A stretch of 64,000 bases of DNA from contig CP072107.1 of the NCBI GenBank assembly GCA_022870705.1, positions 680,501-744,500 on the forward strand. Reading direction: 5' to 3'. Source of the DNA: Oscillospiraceae bacterium CM. GTDB lineage: Bacteria; Bacillota; Clostridia; Oscillospirales; Oscillospiraceae. The notes beneath the pieces were generated by a model. The model worked only from the letters and a program-made list of their open reading frames with translations. It did not search any database and was not told the origin of the DNA. The position numbers and the translations under genes were made by a program. Of this stretch, positions 41,745 to 50,932 are shown one piece after another (position 1 is the first letter of the stretch; every line of letters starts with the position of its first letter).

Positions 41745-43857
41745 CTTTGCGGCGCTGCTTTGCCTGCTGACCATCATCGGCGTCCTGCCACTGGGCGCGA
41801 CCATCGCAAACGCGGCGGAGCTTCCGGCAACCAAAACGGTAAGCGTAACCGTGAAGTTTTTCGGTTCCCGCTCCGCCAGCAGCTTTCCCGCAACGCGGAG
41901 TTATGATGATGGCCAGTATTCGGGCACGCTGACCCGGCAGAACAGTACGCTGAGAAGCGTTGTTCGCGCCACGCCCACCGTTACCTACGCATACCGTTCG
42001 GACATCAAATACCCGAACGATAAATCCGCTGCCGGGCAATACAGTTTCCCGTCCACTTATTCGTCCAGCTACTACGATTCGGTATCCGGGCAGTATTTTC
42101 CGGCCACGCTGTCGAAGTCCGGCTCCCCATATTTTTCGGGTTCGGTTACATCTACGACCATGTATTGGACGCATTACGGATATCAGTATGACCCGATTAA
42201 CCATACAAAGCTGGGCTACATGTCCAACAATTCCACGACCTATTATAGTGGAAGCCTGCGTTATTCCGACCCTCCAAGGCAGCCCACCGATTATTACGGG
42301 CCGCCCGCTGAGTTGGGGTTGGGCTGGGTGCAGTATAAAGCGCCCGAATGGGACGGCGCTTTGCAGGACGCTGAACAAGAACCGTGGCGCTCCCTTTGCA
42401 TCACTTACCACGGTGTCGCAAGATTCAAAAATGATACCGAGACGACCTCCAATCGCTATCGCAGACCGGTTCGTATCTTCTACCGCAGAACAGCCAACAG
42501 CCAATACATCTACCAAGCCTACTCCGGGCGGGCTACCGTAACCGACACAGAAATCACCTATACGGGCACAGTCACCCTTAAAATGGCCGACCTTACGGTC
42601 ACAAGCCTGACCACCAACAAATCGGTCTATGAGGCGGGAGAAGCCGTGACGGTGACGGCCACGGTAAAAAACCAAGGGTACAGCACGGCCAGCGGCTTTA
42701 TTGTCCGCTTGTCCTCCAGCCCTTCCGTCACCATGCAGAACCGGACGATAACCCTCGCGGCGGGCGCGTCCACAACGGTGACATATACCTTTGCGGCACC
42801 GACCGGCCTTAATAACCAAAATATTACGCTGACGGTAATGGCAGATGCCAACAACGCCATTCAGGAAAGTAACGAAAACAACAACTCCCGTTTCACGGCC
42901 ATTGCTGTCAACGCCCTGAGGCCGGATATAGCGGTGATCGATTCGTCCATTACCAACTGGTACGCGGGGAAAACTGTCACAGTGTCGGCCACCGTGCGAA
43001 ACCGGACGGCGCAGCCGGTGCCTTCCGTTGCCGTCCGTCTGACGATTGGCGGCGCTTCTTATACGGAGAACATCCCCCTTCCCGGCAGCGGCAGCAACCT
43101 CGCCGTATTCAAGATTACGGTGCCGTCGCCCGGAAGCTATACCGTTCGCGTCACCGCCGACCCGGACGGTACGCTGAATGAAACGGACGAAAGCAACAAC
43201 CTCCTGACAAAAACCATTCAGGTTATAGCCGTGCCGGAATCCCTTGTGGCCGATCCCGACGATGCGGCGATGGAGCAGCGGTACAAGGCGCAGGGACTGG
43301 CCACCCTTCCTTCCACGTCATCCTCCAATTACCACACATGGCAGGAAGTCCGTCTGGAAAACGGCAGCTATGTTACGAAAACCTATTACGCCCGGATGAC
43401 CACCGTGTTTAAGATTTTGCCGGACAGCCGCATTGCCGACGCCGACAGTCCCCGAACGATGGAATCCGGGTTTGGCTTCTCCATCCAATGCTCAACCGTC
43501 CTGACCACCAATTACGACCGCCCGGATAAGCTTGTGGGCACACAGATGGTATGGGTACGTTCCCCGGAAAGCGCCTACGGGCAGTTATCCGCATGGCAGA
43601 ATGTACGGGATAGCCTGACAGTGAAAACAGGCGCGGCAGGCGGCACGAACGTTACATGGCAGCTTGCCGTCAATCCGTATTCCGTCACGGATAGCCGGTT
43701 GCATTACACACCGCTTTGGTTCCCGGACGGTGAATACACCGCATGGGCACAGGCATTCTACGCATGGACGCCGGTGGGCCAGCTCTATGAGCATAAGACC
43801 GACACGCTGACCATTGAGGGCGATATGTACGACCGGATTACCACGGTCAGGAGGTAA
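41725..43857 (+). CDS. Secreted CARDB-repeat surface protein (putative adhesin)
   Basis: The 710-residue protein has a signal peptide, a Tyr/Ser-rich region (about 30-290), two CARDB-type adhesion domains (about 300-405 and 405-510, with VTATVKNQGYSTASGF, ESNENNN and TVSATVRNRTAQPVPS, ETDESNN) and a C-terminal domain. No anchor is visible, so it may be held by the preceding membrane protein or carried on the pilus. It is a good candidate for mating-pair contact. Confidence 0.7.
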   Translation: MRIMKRSFAALLCLLTIIGVLPLGATIANAAELPATKTVSVTVKFFGSRSASSFPATRSYDDGQYSGTLTRQNSTLRSVVRATPTVTYAYRSDIKYPNDKSAAGQYSFPSTYSSSYYDSVSGQYFPATLSKSGSPYFSGSVTSTTMYWTHYGYQYDPINHTKLGYMSNNSTTYYSGSLRYSDPPRQPTDYYGPPAELGLGWVQYKAPEWDGALQDAEQEPWRSLCITYHGVARFKNDTETTSNRYRRPVRIFYRRTANSQYIYQAYSGRATVTDTEITYTGTVTLKMADLTVTSLTTNKSVYEAGEAVTVTATVKNQGYSTASGFIVRLSSSPSVTMQNRTITLAAGASTTVTYTFAAPTGLNNQNITLTVMADANNAIQESNENNNSRFTAIAVNALRPDIAVIDSSITNWYAGKTVTVSATVRNRTAQPVPSVAVRLTIGGASYTENIPLPGSGSNLAVFKITVPSPGSYTVRVTADPDGTLNETDESNNLLTKTIQVIAVPESLVADPDDAAMEQRYKAQGLATLPSTSSSNYHTWQEVRLENGSYVTKTYYARMTTVFKILPDSRIADADSPRTMESGFGFSIQCSTVLTTNYDRPDKLVGTQMVWVRSPESAYGQLSAWQNVRDSLTVKTGAAGGTNVTWQLAVNPYSVTDSRLHYTPLWFPDGEYTAWAQAFYAWTPVGQLYEHKTDTLTIEGDMYDRITTVRR

Positions 43858-43864
43858 ATCAAAT

Positions 43865-44308
43865 ATGGAAACCGCTTTAGGCATCCTGACGGATGCTTTT
43901 TTTGTTGCCCTGCTCATTTGGTGCGCCTATACGGATATAAAAGCGCGCACTATTTCCAATCTGTCTGTTATCCTGCTGCTGTGCCTGGGACTGGCGCACC
44001 TGCTGCTTACACTGCTGACCGGCGCTGCATGGTGGGTGTACCCTGCGGGGCTTCTCCTGTCCGTACCCTTCTTTGCGTCCTGGCTAAAAGGGCATATGGG
44101 CGGCGGCGATGTGAAGCTCTTGATGGGCATCGGCTTGTACCTGGGACTCATCCATACGCTGCTGGCGTTCGCCCTGATGCTCCCCTTGCTGGGAGCGCTG
44201 GCAATCCATTCATGGAGAAAGACCCGGACGCTGCGACGCTCTATCCCTTTTGCGCCGGTGCTCTCCTTTGGCGCGGGCGGCATCATAATCATCAGCTATC
44301 TTCTATAA
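43865..44308 (+). CDS. cpaA: A24-type prepilin peptidase (CpaA/TadV-like)
   Basis: The 147-residue membrane protein has about four helices and the two catalytic aspartates of A24 peptidases: one in CAYTDIKARTISN, the other in HMGGGDVKLLMGIG. It would cleave the pilin-like proteins encoded upstream. AGGAGG lies 11 bases before ATG 43865. It closes the pilus locus before pcfB. Confidence 0.88.
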   Translation: METALGILTDAFFVALLIWCAYTDIKARTISNLSVILLLCLGLAHLLLTLLTGAAWWVYPAGLLLSVPFFASWLKGHMGGGDVKLLMGIGLYLGLIHTLLAFALMLPLLGALAIHSWRKTRTLRRSIPFAPVLSFGAGGIIIISYLL

Positions 44309-44337
44309 TGCAAGATTCGTGAAAGGAGGTTTGACCC

Positions 44338-44814
44338 ATGCAGGAAGAAGTGGAACACAGAACCGTAACACTGGCCATCAGTACCACCAAACTTACAGGC
44401 CGGGTGCTGAAAGCGGCTATTCGCAAGCTGCTGGCTTCGTGGAAAAAAGGCCGGGACAGCCCGAAAATCCCCCACGGGAAACAAACGGTCAAGCAGTTGA
44501 TCGGCCAGAACGCCGGAGTGTCTAACATCGAAATCACCGACAGCAATATCAAATCCTTTGAGAGCGTGGCGCGCAAATATGGCGTGGACTTTGCCGTCAA
44601 AAAGGACGCAACAGTGCGACCGCCCAAATTCCTTGTCTTTTTCAAAGCACGCGACGCCGATGCGCTGACCGCCGCGTTTCAGGAGTTCACCGTCAAAACG
44701 GTGCGCAAAACGGAGCGTCCTTCCGTTCTCGCCCAGCTCCGAAAGTTCAAGGAACTGCTGAAAAACAGCGTGATCGACAAGGTAAAGCGCCGGGAACAGG
44801 AGCAGACACGATGA
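44338..44814 (+). CDS. PcfB/DUF3801-family conjugation accessory protein
   Basis: The 158-residue protein matches the PcfB family: VTLAISTTKLTGRVLKAAI, GKQTVKQLIGQNAGVSN and YGVDFAVKKDA, with a basic C-terminus. PcfB of pCF10 works with the coupling protein and relaxosome. It overlaps virD4 by 4 bases. AAAGGAGG precedes ATG 44338. Confidence 0.9.
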   Translation: MQEEVEHRTVTLAISTTKLTGRVLKAAIRKLLASWKKGRDSPKIPHGKQTVKQLIGQNAGVSNIEITDSNIKSFESVARKYGVDFAVKKDATVRPPKFLVFFKARDADALTAAFQEFTVKTVRKTERPSVLAQLRKFKELLKNSVIDKVKRREQEQTR

Positions 44815-46583
44815 AAACAACGATCAAAAAGCTGCTTCCCAACCTGCCTTACCTGTTTATCGGCTTGTTTGCCACCAATCTCGGTGAGGCGTGGCGACTG
44901 GCATCCGGCGCGGATTTCAGCGCGAAGCTGCTGCATATTTTAGACGGCCTTACCGCCGCGTTCCAAAACCCGCTTCCCAACTTCCACCCCGGCGACCTGC
45001 TCATCGGCCTGCTGCTGGCCGCCGCTCTCCGGTTGGCGGTGTACGTCAAAGGGCGCAACGCCCGGAAGTTCCGCAGGAATGTGGAATACGGCTCCGCGCG
45101 CTGGGGAACGGCCAAGGACATTCAGCCATACATTGACCCTCTTTTTGAGAACAACGTCATCTTGACGCAGACCGAACGGCTTACCATGAACAACCGCCCC
45201 AAAGACCCACGGACGGCGCGGAATAAAAATGTGCTGATCGTGGGCGGCTCCGGCAGCGGCAAGACCCGCTTTGTCTTGAAGCCGAACCTCATGCAGTGCC
45301 ACAGTTCCTATGTCGTGACCGATCCCAAGGGCAGCGTTGTGGTGGAATGCGGAAAGCTATTGCAGCGCAAGGGCTACCGCATCAAAATCCTCAACACCAT
45401 CAATTTCAAAAAGTCCATGCATTACAATCCTTTCGCCTACATCCACAGCGAAAAGGATATTTTGAAGCTGGTCACAACCCTGATTACCAACACCAAGGGC
45501 GAGGGCAAGCCCTCCGATGACTTTTGGGTAAAAGCGGAAACGCTCCTGTATACGGCGCTGATCGGCTACATCCACTATGAAGCGCCGCAGGAGGAACAGA
45601 ATTTTTCCACCCTCATTGAGTTTATAGGCGCTTCGGAAGTCCGGGAGGATGATGAGGAATTTGAGAATCCGGTTGACTTGATGTTCAAGGAACTGGAGAA
45701 GAAGAATCCGAACCACTTTGCCGTCCGGCAGTATAAGAAATACAAGCTGGCGGCGGGCAAAACAGCAAAAAGCATCCTGATTTCCTGCGGCGCGAGGCTT
45801 GCACCCTTTGACATTCAGGAGCTGCGCGAGCTGACAGCCTATGACGAAATGGAGCTGGACACCCTGGGCGACCGCAAGACGGCACTGTTCATCATCATTT
45901 CCGATACCGACGATACGTTCAATTTTTTAGTATCTATGGCCTATACCCAGCTTTTCAACCTGCTGTGCGAAAAAGCTGATGATGTATACGGCGGCAGACT
46001 CCCGGTGCATGTGCGCTGCCTGATCGACGAATGCGCAAATATCGGGCAGATACCCAAGCTGGAAAAGCTTATGGCGACCATCCGCAGCCGGGAAATCTCG
46101 GCTTGTCTGTTTTTACAGGCGCAGAGCCAGCTCAAGGCGATTTATAAAGACAACGCCGATACCATCACGGGTAACTGCGACAGCGCTATTTTCCTGGGCG
46201 GCAAGGAGCGCACCACCTTAAAGGAGCTGTCCGAAACTTTAGGAAAGGAGACGATAGACCTCTACAACACCTCCGAGAACCGGGGACGCGAAAAGTCTTA
46301 TGGCCTCAGTTATCAGAAGCTGGGAAAGGAGCTGATGAGCATGGATGAGCTGGCCGTCATGAGCGGCGGCAAGTGCGTCTTTCAGCTTCGGGGCGTAAGG
46401 CCATTTCTCTCGGAGAAGTACGACATCACCAAGCATCCTAACTACAAATATCTGTCCGACGCCGACACTAAAAACACATTTAGTATCGAAAAGTATCTTT
46501 CCACCAGATTAAAACCCAAGCCGGATGAGGTTTACGATGTATACGACATCGACCTCTCCGACGAACCGGAAACCGCCCAGTGA
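44811..46583 (+). CDS. virD4: VirD4/TraG-type coupling protein
   Basis: The 590-residue ATPase has one or two N-terminal membrane helices, Walker A IVGGSGSGKTRFVLKP (about 144), YVVTDPKGSVVVE, Walker B-like RCLIDECANIGQIPK, and SREISACLFLQAQSQLK. It feeds the relaxase-DNA complex to the transfer channel. Its stop codon lies in the loop of a terminator hairpin. Confidence 0.95.
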   Translation: MKTTIKKLLPNLPYLFIGLFATNLGEAWRLASGADFSAKLLHILDGLTAAFQNPLPNFHPGDLLIGLLLAAALRLAVYVKGRNARKFRRNVEYGSARWGTAKDIQPYIDPLFENNVILTQTERLTMNNRPKDPRTARNKNVLIVGGSGSGKTRFVLKPNLMQCHSSYVVTDPKGSVVVECGKLLQRKGYRIKILNTINFKKSMHYNPFAYIHSEKDILKLVTTLITNTKGEGKPSDDFWVKAETLLYTALIGYIHYEAPQEEQNFSTLIEFIGASEVREDDEEFENPVDLMFKELEKKNPNHFAVRQYKKYKLAAGKTAKSILISCGARLAPFDIQELRELTAYDEMELDTLGDRKTALFIIISDTDDTFNFLVSMAYTQLFNLLCEKADDVYGGRLPVHVRCLIDECANIGQIPKLEKLMATIRSREISACLFLQAQSQLKAIYKDNADTITGNCDSAIFLGGKERTTLKELSETLGKETIDLYNTSENRGREKSYGLSYQKLGKELMSMDELAVMSGGKCVFQLRGVRPFLSEKYDITKHPNYKYLSDADTKNTFSIEKYLSTRLKPKPDEVYDVYDIDLSDEPETAQ

Positions 46584-46594
46584 GGCGGTTTTTT
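46571..46594 (+). terminator. Terminator overlapping the virD4 stop codon
   Basis: AACCGCC (46571-46577) and GGCGGTT (46584-46590) form a stem with the virD4 stop TGA in the loop, followed by six T in total. Ribosomes reaching the stop would cover the stem, so termination depends on translation of virD4. It could lower expression of the downstream transfer genes. Confidence 0.7.
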
Positions 46595-46632
46595 CATGTA
46601 TCCACATCAAAACAAAAAATGGAGGTAATAGT

Positions 46633-46848
46633 ATGGCTTTCTTTAACAGCGCGGTAGATGTACTGCAAACTCTCGTAATTGCCCTGGGCGCGGGCCTTGC
46701 CATCTGGGGCGCGATTAACCTTCTCGAAGGTTACGGAAACGATAATCCGGGTGCAAAATCCCAAGGCATGAAGCAGCTCATGGCAGGTGGCGGCGTAGCC
46801 CTGATCGGTCTTGTACTGGTGCCTCTGCTCTCCGGCCTGTTCGGTTGA
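46633..46848 (+). CDS. Maff2-family membrane protein
   Basis: The 71-residue protein has two hydrophobic helices (VLQTLVIALGAGLAIWGAI and GVALIGLVLVPLLSG) and is a typical Maff2 protein of conjugative transposons. By size and place next to a VirB6-like protein it may be a VirB2-like pilin or channel part. GGAGG precedes ATG 46633. Confidence 0.88.
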   Translation: MAFFNSAVDVLQTLVIALGAGLAIWGAINLLEGYGNDNPGAKSQGMKQLMAGGGVALIGLVLVPLLSGLFG

Positions 46849-46865
46849 TCGGCGGGTAAACGGTT

Positions 46866-47735
46866 ATGCAAAGCATCATCGACAAAATTACCGAATGGCT
46901 GAAAGGCATTTTGACCGACGGCATTGTGGGGAATTTGTCGGGGATGTTCGATAGCGTCAACACACAGGTTGGCGAGATCGCGGGTGAAGTGGGCAAGACG
47001 CCGCTGCAATGGAACAGCGGCGTCTTTTCCATGATCCAGAACCTCTCCGAAACGGTCATCATCCCCATTGCCGGACTGATACTGGCCTTTGTGATGTGCT
47101 ACGAGCTGATCCAAATGGTCATAGACAGAAACAACCTGCACGACATGGACACCTGGATGTTCTTCAAATGGGTGTTCAAAACTTTTGTGGCGGTGCTGCT
47201 CGTCACCAATACCTTTAATATCATCATGGGCGTGTTCGACATGGCGCAGCATGTGGTCAACCAAAGTGCGGGCGTCATCATATCCGACGCCGGAATCGAC
47301 CTTGCCACCGCGATACCCGATATGGAAACGCGCTTGCAGGCGATGGAATTAGGCCCCCTTTTCGGGCTGTGGTTCCAGAGCATTTTCGTGGGCATCACCA
47401 TGAAAGCACTGTCCGTCTGCATCTTCATCATCATTTATGGGAGGATGCTGGAAATCTACCTTATGACCTCACTCGGCCCGATTCCACTTGCTACGATGGT
47501 CAACCGGGAATGGGGCAGCATGGGACAAAACTACCTGAAATCCCTGCTTGCGCTGGGTTTCCAAGCCTTTCTCATCATGGTCTGCGTGGGCATCTATGCG
47601 GTGCTGGTACAGAATATCGCAACGGAAACCGATATCATCGCGGCGGTATGGGCCTGCATGGGCTACACGGTACTGCTGTGCTTCACGCTTTTCAAAACAG
47701 GAAGCCTGTCAAAGGCTATTTTTAACGCGCATTAA
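46866..47735 (+). CDS. VirB6/TrbL-like channel protein (CD1112 type)
   Basis: The 289-residue protein has five or six membrane helices (VIIPIAGLILAFVMCYELI, VFKTFVAVLLVTNTFNII) after a soluble start and a conserved MLEIYLMTSLGPIPLAT segment. It would form the inner-membrane channel of the conjugation apparatus. The ribosome site is weak (GGCGGG). It starts 17 bases after the Maff2 gene. Confidence 0.85.
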   Translation: MQSIIDKITEWLKGILTDGIVGNLSGMFDSVNTQVGEIAGEVGKTPLQWNSGVFSMIQNLSETVIIPIAGLILAFVMCYELIQMVIDRNNLHDMDTWMFFKWVFKTFVAVLLVTNTFNIIMGVFDMAQHVVNQSAGVIISDAGIDLATAIPDMETRLQAMELGPLFGLWFQSIFVGITMKALSVCIFIIIYGRMLEIYLMTSLGPIPLATMVNREWGSMGQNYLKSLLALGFQAFLIMVCVGIYAVLVQNIATETDIIAAVWACMGYTVLLCFTLFKTGSLSKAIFNAH

Positions 47736-47752
47736 CGGAGGTGATCAATGCG

Positions 47753-48160
47753 ATGCAGGACAAATTAGACCAATTATTTGAGCGGCTGGATGAAAATCTC
47801 GCAGAGTTCAGGGCCAATTGGGCGGCCATGAGCAGCGACGCGCTGATCGACAGCTCCCGCGAAATTACAGCTATTAAAGACGCCCATTACTATCTGACGG
47901 AAAGTCACGGCTTTGAACCGGAGGAAACAGATTATCTGCTGCTGTTCCAAAACCCTTTGCAGATTGTCGCGGACAAGTGGTTGGAGAGAACAGAAGACTT
48001 GAGTGATTTCAGCTTCGCGCTGAATGAGGTGTTTGACAAGCAGGACGCACTGCGGGATTATGATCTGAAAGAAAAGCCGTCCGTGCTGGAAAAGCTCCGA
48101 AACGCCGCAATCCCCGCCGCAAAGCCCGGACACCCCTCCAAAGAACAGGAGGTGCGATAA
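47753..48160 (+). CDS. Soluble element protein, possibly DUF3848-related
   Basis: The 135-residue acidic helical protein contains FRANWAAMSSDALIDSSREI, YYLTESHGFEPEETDYLLLF and VFDKQDALRDYDLKEKP. The similarity to DUF3848 proteins of clostridial elements is faint. The start is ATG 47753, after GGAGGTGATC; GTG 47741 overlaps that site. It ends directly before prgI. Confidence 0.6.
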   Translation: MQDKLDQLFERLDENLAEFRANWAAMSSDALIDSSREITAIKDAHYYLTESHGFEPEETDYLLLFQNPLQIVADKWLERTEDLSDFSFALNEVFDKQDALRDYDLKEKPSVLEKLRNAAIPAAKPGHPSKEQEVR

Positions 48161-48556
48161 ATGGCTTACGTTCCCGTTCCCAAAGACCTGACGAAAATCA
48201 AAACCAAGGTGATGTTCAATCTCACCAAACGGCAGCTCATTTGCTTCAGCCTTGCGGCTATAGCGGGGATTCCGTTGTTCTTTCTGCTCAAAGCCCATAC
48301 CAGCGTGAGCGCGGCGGCCCTGATGATGGTGCTGTCCATGCTCCCGTTTTTCATGTTCGCTCTATACGAAAAGAATGGCCAGCCTCTTGAGGTGCTTCTG
48401 CGACATATCATTCAGGCACGCTTTGTGCGTCCCAAGCAAAGGCTGTATCGGACGAACAATTTTTATGCCGTCCTCGACCGGCAAATCCATCTCGACAAGG
48501 AGGTAAAAGCCATTGTTACAGGAAAAGAAAAAGCACGCCGCGCCCGAAAAGCCTGA
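48161..48556 (+). CDS. PrgI-family conjugation membrane protein
   Basis: The 131-residue protein has two membrane helices (ICFSLAAIAGIPLFFLL and MMVLSMLPFFMFALY) between the YVPVPKDLTKIKTKVMFNLT start and a basic C-terminus, as in PrgI, the VirB3-like subunit that works with VirB4. It overlaps virB4 by 44 bases. Confidence 0.9.
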   Translation: MAYVPVPKDLTKIKTKVMFNLTKRQLICFSLAAIAGIPLFFLLKAHTSVSAAALMMVLSMLPFFMFALYEKNGQPLEVLLRHIIQARFVRPKQRLYRTNNFYAVLDRQIHLDKEVKAIVTGKEKARRARKA

Positions 48557-50927
48557 CCACAAGCTGTCCCGCGCGGAAAATAAACAGATTGCCGCCGCCA
48601 TACAGCGTGCCAGGGGCAACCCGAAGGAAATATCGGCGCAGCAGTCCATCCCATACCGTCGTATGTACCCGGACGGCATCTGCCAGGCGACGAACACCCT
48701 ATACACCAAGACTATTCAGTTTCAGGACATCAACTACCAGCTTGCACAGAATGAGGATAAGACCGCCATTTTTGAGGGCTGGTGCGATTTCCTCAACTAT
48801 TTCGACAGTTCCATCCGCTTTCAGTTTTCCTTTCTGAACCTGAGCGCCAGCATGGAGGATTTTGAACGGAGCATCTTCATCCCGCCCCAGCGTGACGATT
48901 TTGACAGCATCCGTACCGAATACGCGGATATGCTCAAAACCCAGCTTGCCCGGGGCAACAACGGTCTGACCAAGACCAAGTTCATTACCTTTGGTATCGA
49001 AGCGGATGGCATCCGCACGGCAAAGCCCCGACTGGAGCGTATCGAGAACGATATTCTTAACAACTTCAAGCGGCTGGGCGTGGCAACCGTCTCGCTGACC
49101 GGCGTGGAACGGCTGCGACTGCTGCACAACATATTCCATATGGACGGAAACGAAAAATTCCTGTTTGACTGGAACTGGCTGGCTCCCTCCGGCCTTTCAA
49201 CCAAGGACTATATCGCCCCGTCCTCCTTCGAATTTAAGGAAACCCGTGTATTCAGAATGGGCAAAAAAGGAGGAACTGTATCCTTCCTGCAAATCCTCGC
49301 GCCGGAACTCAACGACCGGATGCTGGCGGAATTTCTGGATATGGAAAGCAGCCTGATCGTCACCATGCACATCCAGTCCATCGACCAGAACGCGGCTATC
49401 AAGACAATCAAGCGCAAAATCACCGATCTGGATTCCATGAAGATTCAGGAACAGAAAAAAGCCGTGCGCTCTGGCTACGACATGGACATTATTCCCTCCG
49501 ATCTCGCCACCTATGGCGGGGAGGCGAAAAAGCTGCTGCAAGACTTGCAAAGCCACAATGAACGCATGTTTCTCGTCACATTCCTTATTATGAACATTGC
49601 GGATGGCAAACGGAGGCTTGGAAACAACGTGTTTCAAGCGAAGGGCATTGCACAAAAATACAACTGCCAGCTTGTGCGGCTGGACTTTCAGCAGGAACAG
49701 GGCTTAATGTCCTCCCTTCCGCTGGGGGACAATCAAATCGGCATCCAGCGCGGACTGACCACCTCCAGCACGGCAATCTTCGTGCCTTTTACGACACAGG
49801 AGTTGTTTCAACAGGGCGGCGAATCCCTGTACTACGGGTTGAATGCCCTTTCCAACAATCTCATCATGGTAGACAGAAAACTGCTGAAAAACCCCAACGG
49901 CCTGATTCTCGGCACACCGGGCAGCGGTAAATCCTTCTCAGCGAAACGTGAAATCACCAACGTGATCCTTATTACAAAAGATGATGTGATCATTTGCGAT
50001 CCTGAGGGCGAATATTACCCGCTTGTGGCGCGGCTGCGCGGGCAGGTTATTAAAATCTCGCCCACCAGCGCCGACTATATCAATCCGATGGATTTGAACC
50101 TCAACTATTCCGAGGAAGATAACCCGCTGACGCTGAAATCCGACTTCATTTTGTCTCTGTGCGAGCTGATCGTCGGCGGTAAGGAGGGCTTGCAGCCCAT
50201 TGAGAAAACGGTGATCGACCGTTGCGTCCGGCTGGTGTACCGGGATTACCTTACTGACCCACGCCCGGAGAACATGCCCATTCTGGAGGATTTGTACAAC
50301 GAGCTGCGGCGGCAGGACGAAAAAGAGGCGCAGTACATTGCCACAGCGCTGGAAATCTACGTCACCGGCTCCCTCAACGTATTCAATCACCGCACCAATG
50401 TGGACATCACAAACCGGCTCGTCTGCTACGACATCAAGGAGTTGGGCAAACAGCTTAAAAAGCTGGGGATGCTCATCGTGCAGGATCAGGTGTGGAACCG
50501 CGTTACCGCCAACCGCGCTGAGGGAAAATCGACCCGCTACTATATTGATGAGTTCCATTTGCTCTTAAAAGAGGAACAGACGGCGGCGTACAGCGTGGAA
50601 ATCTGGAAGCGCTTTCGTAAGTGGGGCGGCATCCCCACAGGAATCACACAAAACATCAAGGACCTTCTGGCTTCCCGTGAAATTGAGAATATCTTTGAAA
50701 ACAGCGACTTCATTTACATGCTCAACCAAGCATCCGGCGACCGGCAGATTTTAGCCAAGCAACTCAATATCTCTCCGTACCAGCTTTCCTATGTGACACA
50801 TTCCGGCGAGGGCGAAGGGCTGCTGTTTTATGGCAATATAATCCTGCCCTTTGCCGATAAGTTCCCGAAAAATACCGAGCTGTACCGCATCATGACCACT
50901 CGCCCAAATGAAAAGTACGAGGGGTGA
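48513..50927 (+). CDS. virB4: VirB4-type conjugation ATPase
   Basis: The 804-residue ATPase has a long N-terminal domain and a C-terminal RecA-like motor with Walker A ILGTPGSGKSFSAKREI (about 467), VIICDPEGEYYPL, and TRYYIDEFHLLLKEEQTAA. It energises channel assembly and transfer. TTG 48513 with AAGGAGG 9 bases upstream lies inside prgI. The start of the next gene overlaps nothing but follows within 6 bases. Confidence 0.95.
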   Translation: MLQEKKKHAAPEKPDHKLSRAENKQIAAAIQRARGNPKEISAQQSIPYRRMYPDGICQATNTLYTKTIQFQDINYQLAQNEDKTAIFEGWCDFLNYFDSSIRFQFSFLNLSASMEDFERSIFIPPQRDDFDSIRTEYADMLKTQLARGNNGLTKTKFITFGIEADGIRTAKPRLERIENDILNNFKRLGVATVSLTGVERLRLLHNIFHMDGNEKFLFDWNWLAPSGLSTKDYIAPSSFEFKETRVFRMGKKGGTVSFLQILAPELNDRMLAEFLDMESSLIVTMHIQSIDQNAAIKTIKRKITDLDSMKIQEQKKAVRSGYDMDIIPSDLATYGGEAKKLLQDLQSHNERMFLVTFLIMNIADGKRRLGNNVFQAKGIAQKYNCQLVRLDFQQEQGLMSSLPLGDNQIGIQRGLTTSSTAIFVPFTTQELFQQGGESLYYGLNALSNNLIMVDRKLLKNPNGLILGTPGSGKSFSAKREITNVILITKDDVIICDPEGEYYPLVARLRGQVIKISPTSADYINPMDLNLNYSEEDNPLTLKSDFILSLCELIVGGKEGLQPIEKTVIDRCVRLVYRDYLTDPRPENMPILEDLYNELRRQDEKEAQYIATALEIYVTGSLNVFNHRTNVDITNRLVCYDIKELGKQLKKLGMLIVQDQVWNRVTANRAEGKSTRYYIDEFHLLLKEEQTAAYSVEIWKRFRKWGGIPTGITQNIKDLLASREIENIFENSDFIYMLNQASGDRQILAKQLNISPYQLSYVTHSGEGEGLLFYGNIILPFADKFPKNTELYRIMTTRPNEKYEG

Positions 50928-50932
50928 TCGGT

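Noticed and set aside
41671-42819. 382-residue minus-strand open frame opposite the CARDB protein
   Set aside because: Gly/Arg-rich antisense product without ribosome site; the plus-strand gene has a signal peptide and CARDB domains.
44811-50927. Relaxase gene among the transfer genes
   Set aside because: Every gene in the secretion block was assigned and none has HUH or MobP relaxase motifs; it is expected beyond the right edge.
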